This document shows positions 1-7,578 of a stretch of DNA of 59,907 nt, piece by piece. The translations under genes were made by a program, and so were the position numbers. The DNA is from Streptomyces afghaniensis 772 (GTDB lineage: Bacteria > Actinomycetota > Actinomycetes > Streptomycetales > Streptomycetaceae), in contig KE354427.1 in NCBI GenBank assembly GCA_000415505.1, positions 1 through 59,907 on the forward strand, in the 5' to 3' direction. The notes under the pieces were generated by a model. It saw only the letters and a list, made by a program, of their open reading frames with translations, did not search any database and was not told the DNA's origin. Position 1 is the first letter of the stretch. The number at the start of each line of letters is the position of its first letter.

Positions 1-305
1 TGTCCTCACTGAGACCCTTGATGCGCCCCGGCAAGAAACGTAGGATCGTCCTCCGCAAGGGCGCGCGGCGGCAACTGACGGAGCACGCGCTGGGCTTGAC
101 CGATCGTCACCGAGGGGCGGCAGGACGTGAGCGAGGGGTACGAGGGCAACACCGGCAGGGCCTGCGGCCCTCAGGGCCGCAGACGGCCCGCCGGTGGCAC
201 AGGAACAACCTCTGACCACGCGGGAATTCCGTTCCTGGGGCACGTATTCCGGGTATCGGAGTTTCGGCGGGACCACCTGCACCTCTGGCGTGCAGCCCCG
301 GACGG
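1..305. other. Left-edge intergenic stretch with a hairpin
   Basis: I cannot support a gene here. Positions 162-182 form a 9-bp perfect stem (CTGCGGCCC / GGGCCGCAG) with a 3-base loop. It could terminate a gene lying left of the window. The remainder is presumably leader and promoter of the phosphatase gene starting at 306; no clear promoter hexamers were seen. Confidence 0.35.
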
Positions 306-2450
306 ATGGATGCGACACGCGTGACGGAGCAGCCGACCTCCTTCGAACGCCCGCAGCCGGGCGCCGACCCCGCGGACCCCCGCGGGGCGTTCGTGCATAC
401 CTCGACACCGGTGCGTGGGCCCGGCGCGGGCGCCTTACCGGTACAGGGCCGCTGCGGCGGCGACGTCACCGCTCCGCTCACGACGGCGCACACCACGCCG
501 GGCACGTCGGAGCCGGGCACCTCCACGCCGTTCGGCAAGGGCAAGGACACCGTGAGCGACCCCGCCTCCGAGCACTCCCAGCCGGGTACCGAGCAGACCG
601 CCGAGCGCGACACCCCTCGGCCGCGGCCCGCCCCCGAGGGCATTCCGGTCCAGCCGGCCGACGAACAGGACCGCCCGGCGCCCGGCCCCGACGGACAGGA
701 GCGCCGCAGCGGCCAGAGCCTGCCGCCCGGACGGCCCACGCCGATGCGGCGGGACGGCGACCGGCTGCGCTTCGTGGGCGCCGCCACCCGGCGGATCGCC
801 CGCGGCATCGATCTCGACGAGATCGTGATGGGGCTGTGCCGGGCCACCGTGCCCACCTTCTCCGACGCGATCCTGGTCTATCTGCGCGACCCGCTACCCG
901 TCGGCGACGAGCGGCCCACCGGCCCGCTGGTGCTGCGGCTGCGCCGCACCGACCGGATACCGGCCGAGCGCGACACGGAGAACGGCTTCCTGCCGGCCGC
1001 GCAGCCCGAGCCGAACGAACTCGACACGGTCGGCGCCGAGCTGTGCGAGGTACGGCCCGGCAGCGCGCTCGCCGAGGTGCTGCGGGGCGTGCGCCCGGTG
1101 TTCACGGACGCTCCCGCGGCGCGCGCGGCGCTGCCCGAACTGCTCGGGGAGGGCGGCGAGTTCGCCGTGCCGGACGGGCAGCGGGCGATCCTCGCGCCGC
1201 TGCGCGGCCGGCGCCGGGTCATCGGTGCCGCCCTGTTCCTGCGCCGTCCCGAACGCATCGCCTTCGAGCCGGACGACCTGCTGGTGGCCGCCCAGCTCGC
1301 CACGCACAGCGCCCTGGGCATCGACAAGGCCGTCCTGTACGGCCGCGAGGCCTACATCGCGGACGAGCTCCAGCGCACCATGCTGCCCGAGACGCTGCCC
1401 CGCCCCACGGGCGTGCGGCTCGCCTCCCGTTACCTGCCGGCCGCGGAGACCGCCCGGGTCGGCGGCGACTGGTACGACGCCATCCCGCTGCCCGGCAGCC
1501 GGGTCGCCCTGGTCGTCGGCGACGTCATGGGCCACTCCATGACGTCGGCCGCCATCATGGGCCAGCTGCGCACCACCGCCCAGACCCTCGCCGGCCTCGA
1601 CCTGCCGCCGCAGGAGGTCCTGCACCACCTCGACGAACAAGCCCAGCGCCTGGGCGTGGACCGCATGGCGACCTGCCTCTACGCGGTCTACGACCCGGTG
1701 TCGCACCGCATCACCATCGCCAACGCCGGCCATCCGCCGCCCGTCCTGCTCCACCTGGGCGGCCGTGCCGAGGTGCTGCGCGTCCCGGCCGGTGCCCCCA
1801 TCGGGGTCGGCGGCGTCGACTTCGAGGCCGTGGAGCTGGACGCGCCCGCCGGCGCGACCCTGCTGCTGTACACCGACGGTCTGGTCGAGTCCCGGCTGCG
1901 GGACGTGTGGACCGGCATCGAGCAGCTGCGGGAGAAGCTCGCCGCGACCGCGCAGCTCACCGGGCCGGACCATCCGCCGCCCCTGGAAGCGCTGTGCGAC
2001 GAGGTGCTCGACATGCTCGGCCCGGGCGACCGGGACGACGACATCGCGCTGCTCGCCGCCCGCTTCGACGGCATCGCCCCCAGCGATGTGGCGTACTGGT
2101 TCCTGGAGCCGGAGGACGCCGCCCCCGGCCGGGCCCGCCGCCTGGCCCGGCGCGCGTTGCAGCGCTGGGGCCTGGAGGAGCTCAGCGACTCGGTGGAGCT
2201 GCTGGTCAGCGAGGTCGTGACGAACGCCGTGCGGTACGCGTCCCGGCCGGTCACGCTCCGGCTGCTCCGGACGGATGTCCTGCGCTGCGAGGTGGGCGAC
2301 GACGTCCCTCAGCTGCCGCGCCTGCGGCAGGCGCGCGCCACGGACGAGGGCGGACGCGGGCTGTACCTCGTGAACCGGCTGGCCCGGCGCTGGGGCGCGA
2401 CCCGGCTCAGCACGGGCAAGGTCGTCTGGTTCGAGCTCAACCGCAACTGA
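306..2450 (+). CDS. GAF / SpoIIE-type PP2C phosphatase with C-terminal anti-sigma-type ATPase domain
   Basis: A 714-residue regulator of the actinobacterial RsbU/SpoIIE type. The first 150 or so residues are Pro/Gly-rich and probably disordered. A GAF-like sensor region follows at about 160-345. The metal-dependent Ser/Thr phosphatase domain begins near LQRTMLP and holds the motifs GGDWYD, VVGDVMGHS and LYTDGLVE (about 350-590). The last 110 residues are a GHKL histidine-kinase-like ATPase with LVSEVVTNAVRYA and GGRGLYLVN, as in anti-sigma kinases. Such proteins set sigma-factor activity by partner switching; the target here is unknown. The ATG at 306 has no strong ribosome site and a GTG at 321 is also possible. 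It converges on the PBP gene across a bidirectional terminator. Confidence 0.85.
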   Translation: MDATRVTEQPTSFERPQPGADPADPRGAFVHTSTPVRGPGAGALPVQGRCGGDVTAPLTTAHTTPGTSEPGTSTPFGKGKDTVSDPASEHSQPGTEQTAERDTPRPRPAPEGIPVQPADEQDRPAPGPDGQERRSGQSLPPGRPTPMRRDGDRLRFVGAATRRIARGIDLDEIVMGLCRATVPTFSDAILVYLRDPLPVGDERPTGPLVLRLRRTDRIPAERDTENGFLPAAQPEPNELDTVGAELCEVRPGSALAEVLRGVRPVFTDAPAARAALPELLGEGGEFAVPDGQRAILAPLRGRRRVIGAALFLRRPERIAFEPDDLLVAAQLATHSALGIDKAVLYGREAYIADELQRTMLPETLPRPTGVRLASRYLPAAETARVGGDWYDAIPLPGSRVALVVGDVMGHSMTSAAIMGQLRTTAQTLAGLDLPPQEVLHHLDEQAQRLGVDRMATCLYAVYDPVSHRITIANAGHPPPVLLHLGGRAEVLRVPAGAPIGVGGVDFEAVELDAPAGATLLLYTDGLVESRLRDVWTGIEQLREKLAATAQLTGPDHPPPLEALCDEVLDMLGPGDRDDDIALLAARFDGIAPSDVAYWFLEPEDAAPGRARRLARRALQRWGLEELSDSVELLVSEVVTNAVRYASRPVTLRLLRTDVLRCEVGDDVPQLPRLRQARATDEGGRGLYLVNRLARRWGATRLSTGKVVWFELNRN

Positions 2451-2468
2451 GACGCCGCAGAACGAGCC

Positions 2469-2500
2469 GAAGGGCGCCCGGTGTCCACCGGGCGCCCTTC
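2469..2500. terminator. Bidirectional hairpin terminator
   Basis: A perfect 14-bp stem (2469-2482 with 2487-2500) and 4-base loop lie between the convergent stops at 2450 and 2514. It is positioned to serve both genes. No long U-run is present, which is usual in Streptomyces. Confidence 0.75.
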
Positions 2501-2513
2501 GCCGTGTCCCCTG

Positions 2514-4843
2514 CTAGTCGTCCTGTCCGGTACCCGGCTTGACAGGGTCGAACGGGTCGCCGCCGCCGTCGTTCGGCGGTGTCGTCTCCGGGGCCGTCGG
2601 CGGGGTGAACGTGGGCGGTGTCGTCGACGGACTCGGCGGCGGGGAGCTGCTCGGCTCCTCCGTCGTCGGCGGCGGTGACGACGACGACGGCTCCTCGGTC
2701 GTCGGCTCCTGCGTGGGCTCCTCGGTCGGCTCCCGCGTGGGCGTCGGCGTCCACGTCGGCTGGACGGCCGCGCCCTGCTGGGTGTCCAGGTCGAACTTGC
2801 TGGTGTCGCCCATCACGCCGAAGGTGTACGCGCCCCAGATCTTCGCCGGGATATCACCACCGTTTGGATCCGGGGCTCGCCGGCGGCCTTGTACATCGGG
2901 ACCTGGGCGTGGGTCTTGGCGTCCTCGCCGAACAGGCCGACGGAGGTGACCAGGTTCGGCGTGTAGCCGGTGAACCAGGCCGACTTGTTGTTGTCGGACG
3001 TACCCGTCTTGCCCGCGACCTGCTGGCCGTCGCGCTCGGGGTTGTTCCGTACGGATGCCTGCGCCGTACCGTCGTCGACCACGCCGGTCAGCACGGAGGT
3101 CACCGAGTCGGCGGCCTCGCGGCTGACGGCCTGGTCGCCGACCGGGTCGGGCATGGTGACCGTCCTGTTCAGGTGCTCCGCCGACTTCACGAGGGCCGGG
3201 GTGACCTTCTTGCCGTGGTTGGCGAGGGTGGCGTAGACACCCGCCATCTCCAGGGGGCTCGCGCCCATGCTGCCCAGCGTCTGGGCGGGCACGGCCTGCA
3301 TGTTCTTGGTGTCCATGCCGAGTTTGCCGGCGACGTCGACCACGTTGGTCATGCCGACGTCGACGCCCATCTGCGCGAAGACGGAGTTGACGGACTTGTT
3401 CATCGCGGTCTGGACGGTGATCTTCCCGTAGTTCTCGTCGTCCTCGTTCTCGGGGGCGAAGCCGACCTTGGTGCCGTTGTCCATGACCTGGCGCCTGCTC
3501 GTGCCGTCGTAGACCGTGTTCGCGGTGATCGGCTTGCCGTCCTGCGTCTTGGCCTGCTCTTCCAGGGCCGCGGCGAGGATGACCGGCTTGAACGTGGAGG
3601 CGGGCTGGTAGTCGGAGCGGGTGGCGTTGTTGGTGTAGTGCTCGAAGTAGTTCACGCCGCCGTACATCGCGACCACGGCGCCCGTCTTCGGGTTCACGGA
3701 CGCGGCACCGGCCTGGACGTCCCCGTCGACCTTGCGCTTCTCGGGGTCGAGCTTGCTGGTCAACTGCTGCTTGACGGACTTCTCCAGCGCCGCCTGCTTC
3801 TTCTTGTCGATGTTGAGCGTGACGGTCCAGCCGCCGGCGCTGACCATCGCCTCGGCTTCCTTGGCGCTGCTCGCGGTGCCCTCGGCGACGAGCTGCTTCT
3901 CCAGTGCCGCGTTGGCCGCGTTGACCAGGTAGCCCTTCTGGCCCTCCATGCCGGGAGCGGGCCTGGGCTCCTTCGGCACCGGGAACTTCATGCCGGCCCG
4001 CTCGGACTGGCTCAGCCAGCCCTCGTCGACCATGTTGTTCAGGACGTAGTTCCAGCGGGCCTTCACCAACTTCTTACCCCCCGGGGAGGCGACCGCCCAG
4101 TCGTACTGGCTCGGGGCCTGGAGCAGCGCGGCGAGGTAGGCGCCCTGCGCGACGGAGAGTTTCTCGGCGTCGGTGCGGTAGTAGGCCTGGGCGGCGGCCT
4201 GGATGCCGTAGGCGTTGCGGCCGTAGTAGCTGGTGTTGATGTAGCCGGCGAGGATGTAGTCCTTGGACTTCTCCCGGTCCAGCTTCAGGGAGATGACCAG
4301 TTCCTTGAGCTTGCGGGAGACGGTCTGTTCCTGCGTCAGGTAGTAGTTCTTGACGTACTGCTGGGTGATCGTCGAACCGCCCTGCGCGCCCCGGCCCGAG
4401 AGCGTGTTGAACAGGCCGCGGGCGGTGCCCTTGAGGTCGACGCCGGCGTCCTTGTAGAAGGTCTTGTTCTCGGCCGCGACGAAGGTGAGCCGCACGCCCT
4501 TGGGGACCCTGGACAGATCGACGACCTCGCGGTTGACCTTGCCGTCGCGGGCCATGATCGCGCCGTCGCTGTACTTGTAGATGTTGCTCTGCCGCTTGGC
4601 GTCGGCGTTGCCCTCGGGGATGCCGATCATCATGTACAGCACGATGAAGGCGCCCATACCGAGCAGGCACAGGCCGAAGAAGGTGCCGAGGATCTTCTTC
4701 CAGGTGAAGAGCCGGCGTATGCCGCCCTTCCCGGCCGCGCCCGACGAACGGCGGCGCTTGGGTGCCGCCCGGCGCCCACCGCGCTGTCTGGCGCGTCTTT
4801 CTTCCGCTCGTCCCATGGGTCCGATCCGCTCCGCTTCGTTCAT
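2514..4843 (-). CDS. Bifunctional class A penicillin-binding protein (GT51 transglycosylase / transpeptidase), frameshifted near the C-terminus
   Basis: Polymerises and crosslinks peptidoglycan at the outer membrane face. A basic cytoplasmic tail of about 45 residues is followed by one transmembrane anchor. The GT51 domain has NKTFYKDAGVDLKG and GGSTITQQYVKN. The transpeptidase has the SxxK motif in PASTFKPVI, SVN in NKSVNSVF and KTGT in VAGKTGTSDN. The uninterrupted frame ends at 2813, giving 676 residues. A one-base insertion at the TTT run 2863-2865 (AAA in the coding strand) restores a 776-residue protein that continues as NGGDIPAKIWGAYTFGVMGD and ends in a Thr/Pro/Glu-rich tail at 2514. 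The length of 2330 bp is exactly one base short of a whole frame. The catalytic domains are unaffected. A sequencing error is likely. Confidence 0.85.
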
Positions 4844-5077
4844 GTGTGCTCACATGTCACACAGGTTCGCCGCTCAGGTCAGCTCAGAAAGCTAACACCG
4901 GGAGATAAGAGAGAGGGCTGCCGATCCGGCCCTTTACGGACGTGACAATCAGCACCCACCCCAACGGAACCGACGTTCGAGACACGCGTAGGGTTGCCAG
5001 GACGAGAAAAAGTGATATCACTTAGCTAGATGGAAGCTATGCAGGAAAAGCTTCCCGGGAGGAACGGGGGATCATCC
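4844..5077. promoter_or_regulatory. Divergent promoter region with a perfect 14-bp palindrome
   Basis: This stretch separates the divergent PBP and SPFH genes. Positions 5010-5023 read AAGTGATATCACTT, a perfect palindrome ending 6 bases before an in-frame upstream ATG (5030) of the SPFH gene. Palindromes of this kind are usually operators; the binding protein is unknown, but the ribbon-helix-helix product of 6010-6255 is a natural candidate. A second inverted repeat, CATGTG-TGCT-CACATG (4841-4856), covers the PBP start codon. Confidence 0.45.
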
Positions 5078-6013
5078 ATGTCCACACACCAACCGCAGGT
5101 CACCGCAGACGTGCCCGAGATGCCGGCGCCCCGTGTGCGGGAGTTCGCCGCGCACAGCATCGGCGGCGGGCTCGCCCTGCTGCTCGGCCTGGTCGGGCTG
5201 CTGGCCGGCGCGGGGCTGATCGCGGCCGCCACGGCGGTCGACGGGGGCGGAGCCAAGGCCGCCCTGATCATCGGCGGCATCCTGGTCGGGCTCGCGGCGT
5301 TCCTGGCCATGTGCGGGCTGAACATGGTGGCGCCCGGGGAGGCCCGGGTCGTCCAGCTCTTCGGCCGCTACCGCGGGACGATCCGGCAGGACGGGCTGCG
5401 CTGGGTGAACCCGCTCACCTCGCGCACCAAGATCTCCACGCGCGTGCGCAACCACGAGACCGCCGTCCTGAAGGTCAACGACGCCTACGGCAACCCGATC
5501 GAGCTCGCCGCGGTCGTGGTGTGGCGGGTCGAGGACACCGCCCAGGCCATCTTCGAGGTGGACGACTACGTCGAGTTCGTCTCCACGCAGACCGAGGCGG
5601 CCGTGCGGCACATCGCCATCGAGTACCCCTACGACGCCCACGAGGAGGACGGCCTCTCGCTGCGCGGCAACGCCGAGGAGATCACCGAGAAGCTCGCCGT
5701 CGAACTGCACGCGCGCGTGGAGGCGGCCGGGGTGCAGATCATCGAGTCGCGCTTCACCCACCTCGCGTACGCCCCCGAGATCGCCTCGGCGATGCTCCAG
5801 CGGCAGCAGGCGGGAGCGGTCGTCGCGGCCCGGCGGCAGATCGTCGACGGTGCGGTGGGCATGGTCGAGGCCGCGATCGCCCGGATCACCGAGCGGGACA
5901 TCGTCGAGCTGGACTCCGAGCGGAAGGCGGCGATGGTCTCCAACCTGATGGTGGTGCTGTGCGGGGACCGCGCCGCGCAGCCGGTCCTCAACACCGGGTC
6001 GCTGTACCAGTGA
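5078..6013 (+). CDS. SPFH/Band 7 (flotillin/prohibitin-like) membrane protein
   Basis: A protein of 311 residues. After a short N-terminal tail come two hydrophobic segments (about 25-55 and 65-85), then an SPFH domain beginning near ARVVQLFGRYRGTIRQDGLRW. The C-terminal part holds LAYAPEIASAMLQRQQA, typical of stomatin/prohibitin-like scaffolds of membrane microdomains. The ATG at 5078 is chosen because G-rich ribosome-site-like sequence lies at 5058-5070. An in-frame ATG at 5030 would add 16 residues and would lie just behind the palindrome at 5010-5023. The stop overlaps the next start (GTGA), so the two genes are translationally coupled. Confidence 0.85.
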   Translation: MSTHQPQVTADVPEMPAPRVREFAAHSIGGGLALLLGLVGLLAGAGLIAAATAVDGGGAKAALIIGGILVGLAAFLAMCGLNMVAPGEARVVQLFGRYRGTIRQDGLRWVNPLTSRTKISTRVRNHETAVLKVNDAYGNPIELAAVVVWRVEDTAQAIFEVDDYVEFVSTQTEAAVRHIAIEYPYDAHEEDGLSLRGNAEEITEKLAVELHARVEAAGVQIIESRFTHLAYAPEIASAMLQRQQAGAVVAARRQIVDGAVGMVEAAIARITERDIVELDSERKAAMVSNLMVVLCGDRAAQPVLNTGSLYQ

Positions 6014-6255
6014 CGGAGCCGTCCGAGGGTCCGGGTTCCCGGCGCCGGCCGCCGCAGCAGCGCAAGCAGGTGCTGCTGCGGCTGGACCCTGCGGTGTACG
6101 AGGCGCTGGCGCGGTGGGCCGGGGACGAACTGCGGTCGGCCAACGCGCAGATCGAGTTCCTGCTGCGGAAGGCGCTCGCCGAGGCGGGGCGGCTGCCGCG
6201 GGAGACCGGGCCGCTGCCCCGGCGGGGACGACCACCCGGCGGCTCTGAGCAATAG
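6010..6255 (+). CDS. Ribbon-helix-helix (Arc-type) DNA-binding protein
   Basis: A small protein of 81 residues starting with GTG overlapping the SPFH stop (GTGA). The core KQVLLRLDPAVYEALARWA followed by ANAQIEFLLRKALAEAG fits an Arc/MetJ-type ribbon-helix-helix: one beta strand that contacts DNA and two helices that dimerise. The flanks are rich in Arg, Pro and Gly. Its coupling to the SPFH gene suggests autoregulation or a role in the same process; that is inference. Antitoxins share this fold, but the partner here is a membrane protein and not a recognisable toxin. Confidence 0.75.
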   Translation: MTEPSEGPGSRRRPPQQRKQVLLRLDPAVYEALARWAGDELRSANAQIEFLLRKALAEAGRLPRETGPLPRRGRPPGGSEQ

Positions 6256-6327
6256 CCTGTTGCACAACCGTGACAACAGCCCCCGACCTGCGGAGTCGTA
6301 CCGCACGCCATGAACTGCACACTCGGC

Positions 6328-6358
6328 GTATACATGCCGCGTATACACCCCGTGTACA
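6328..6358 (+). promoter_or_regulatory. Promoter/operator of the PadR-ABC operon with three TATAC-type repeats
   Basis: Two copies of GTATAC (6328-6333 and 6341-6346) and one TGTACA (6353-6358) precede the padR start at 6368. Each is itself a palindrome and they are spaced about one helical turn apart. One probably serves as the -10 box. The set is a plausible PadR autoregulatory operator. No consensus ribosome site is visible between the last repeat and the ATG. Confidence 0.45.
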
Positions 6359-6367
6359 GTCCTGGTC

Positions 6368-6892
6368 ATGTCCATCGGTCACACTCTCCTGGGGCTCCTG
6401 GAGTCCGGCCCGCGCCACGGTTACGACCTGAAGCGGGCCTTCGACGAGAAGTTCGGTCACGACCGGCCGCTGCACTACGGCCAGGTCTACTCGACGATGT
6501 CCCGGCTGCTGAAGAACGGGCTCGTCGAGGTCGACGGCATCGAGGCCGGCGGCGGACCCGAGCGCAAGCGGTACGCGATCACCGAGGCCGGCATCACCGA
6601 TGTCGAGCGGTGGCTCGCGACGCCGGAGAAGCCGGAGCCGTACCTCCAGTCGACCCTCTACACCAAGGTCGTCCTCGCGCTGCTCACGCACCGCGACGCC
6701 GCCGACATTCTCGACACGCAGCGCTCGGAGCACCTGCGCAGCATGCGGATCCTCACCGACCGCAAGCGCAAGGGCGATCTGGCCGACCAGCTGATCTGCG
6801 ACCACGCCCTGTTCCACCTGGAGGCGGACCTGCGCTGGCTGGAACTGACCGCGGCGCGTCTGGACAAGCTCCGTGAGGCGGTGACCCGGTGA
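6368..6892 (+). CDS. PadR family transcriptional regulator
   Basis: A protein of 174 residues. The N-terminal winged helix is clear: SIGHTLLGLLESGPRHGYDL, then YGQVYSTMSRLLKNGLVEVDG and RKRYAITEAG. A C-terminal helical PadR dimerisation region follows (about 100-174). Family members repress multidrug or lipid-stress transporters and release DNA when they bind a ligand. It overlaps the ABC ATPase gene by four bases (GTGA) and is the first gene of a three-gene operon, so it most likely controls the transporter and itself. Confidence 0.9.
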   Translation: MSIGHTLLGLLESGPRHGYDLKRAFDEKFGHDRPLHYGQVYSTMSRLLKNGLVEVDGIEAGGGPERKRYAITEAGITDVERWLATPEKPEPYLQSTLYTKVVLALLTHRDAADILDTQRSEHLRSMRILTDRKRKGDLADQLICDHALFHLEADLRWLELTAARLDKLREAVTR

Positions 6893-7578
6893 CCATTCCC
6901 GCTGGTTCGCTGCTCACCGCCCAGGACCTGCGCAAGGCGTACGGGCCGACCACCGCGCTCGACGGTGCCGAGTTCTCCATCCACCCGGGCGAGGTCGTCG
7001 CCGTGATGGGTCCGTCCGGCTCGGGCAAGTCGACGCTGCTGCACTGCCTCGCCGGGATCGTGATGCCCGACTCGGGCTCGATCACGTACAACGGGCGTGA
7101 GGTGACGGCGATGAGCGACGCCGAGCGCAGTGCGCTCAGGCGCTCGGAGTTCGGGTTCGTGTTCCAGTTCGGCCAGCTCGTGCCCGAACTCACCTGCGTG
7201 GAGAACGTGGCGCTCCCGATGCGCCTGAACGGGTCGTCCCGCAAGGAGGCCGAGCGGACGGCGCTGGCGTGGATGGAGCGGCTGGAGGTCGACGAGCTGC
7301 GCAAGAAGCGGCCCGGCGAGGTGTCCGGCGGTCAGGGGCAACGGGTCGCCGTCGCCCGCGCGCTGGTGACGAACCCGCGTGTGGTGTTCGCCGACGAACC
7401 GACCGGCGCGCTCGACTCCTTCAACGGCGAGCGCGTGATGGAGCTGCTCACGGACGCCGCCCGGTCCGCCAACGCGGCCGTGGTGCTCGTCACGCACGAG
7501 GCCCGGGTGGCCGCGTACTCCGACCGCGAGATCGTCGTACGCGACGGCAAGTCCCGGGACATGGAGCGCGTCGTATGA
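6889..7578 (+). CDS. ABC transporter ATP-binding protein (MacB/LolD-type)
   Basis: A 229-residue nucleotide-binding subunit. Walker A is GPSGSGKST, the signature is VSGGQGQRVAVARAL, and Walker B with the catalytic Glu is VVFADEPTGAL. A switch His lies in VTHE. The type fits ATPases that power FtsX-like permeases, and such a permease follows at once (ATGA overlap at 7575). The GTG start overlaps the padR stop. Confidence 0.93.
   Translation: MTIPAGSLLTAQDLRKAYGPTTALDGAEFSIHPGEVVAVMGPSGSGKSTLLHCLAGIVMPDSGSITYNGREVTAMSDAERSALRRSEFGFVFQFGQLVPELTCVENVALPMRLNGSSRKEAERTALAWMERLEVDELRKKRPGEVSGGQGQRVAVARALVTNPRVVFADEPTGALDSFNGERVMELLTDAARSANAAVVLVTHEARVAAYSDREIVVRDGKSRDMERVV

Noticed and set aside
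2855..2870. Programmed frameshift in the PBP gene
   Set aside because: The site does not match a known slippery heptamer, no stimulatory structure is evident, and other genes show the same one-base loss in homopolymers.
6010..6255. Antitoxin of a type II toxin-antitoxin system
   Set aside because: The fold fits, but the coupled gene is an SPFH membrane protein and no toxin is adjacent.
7269..7574. Longer permease reading frame
   Set aside because: It lies wholly inside the ABC ATPase gene in another frame; the ATGA overlap at 7575 is the natural start.
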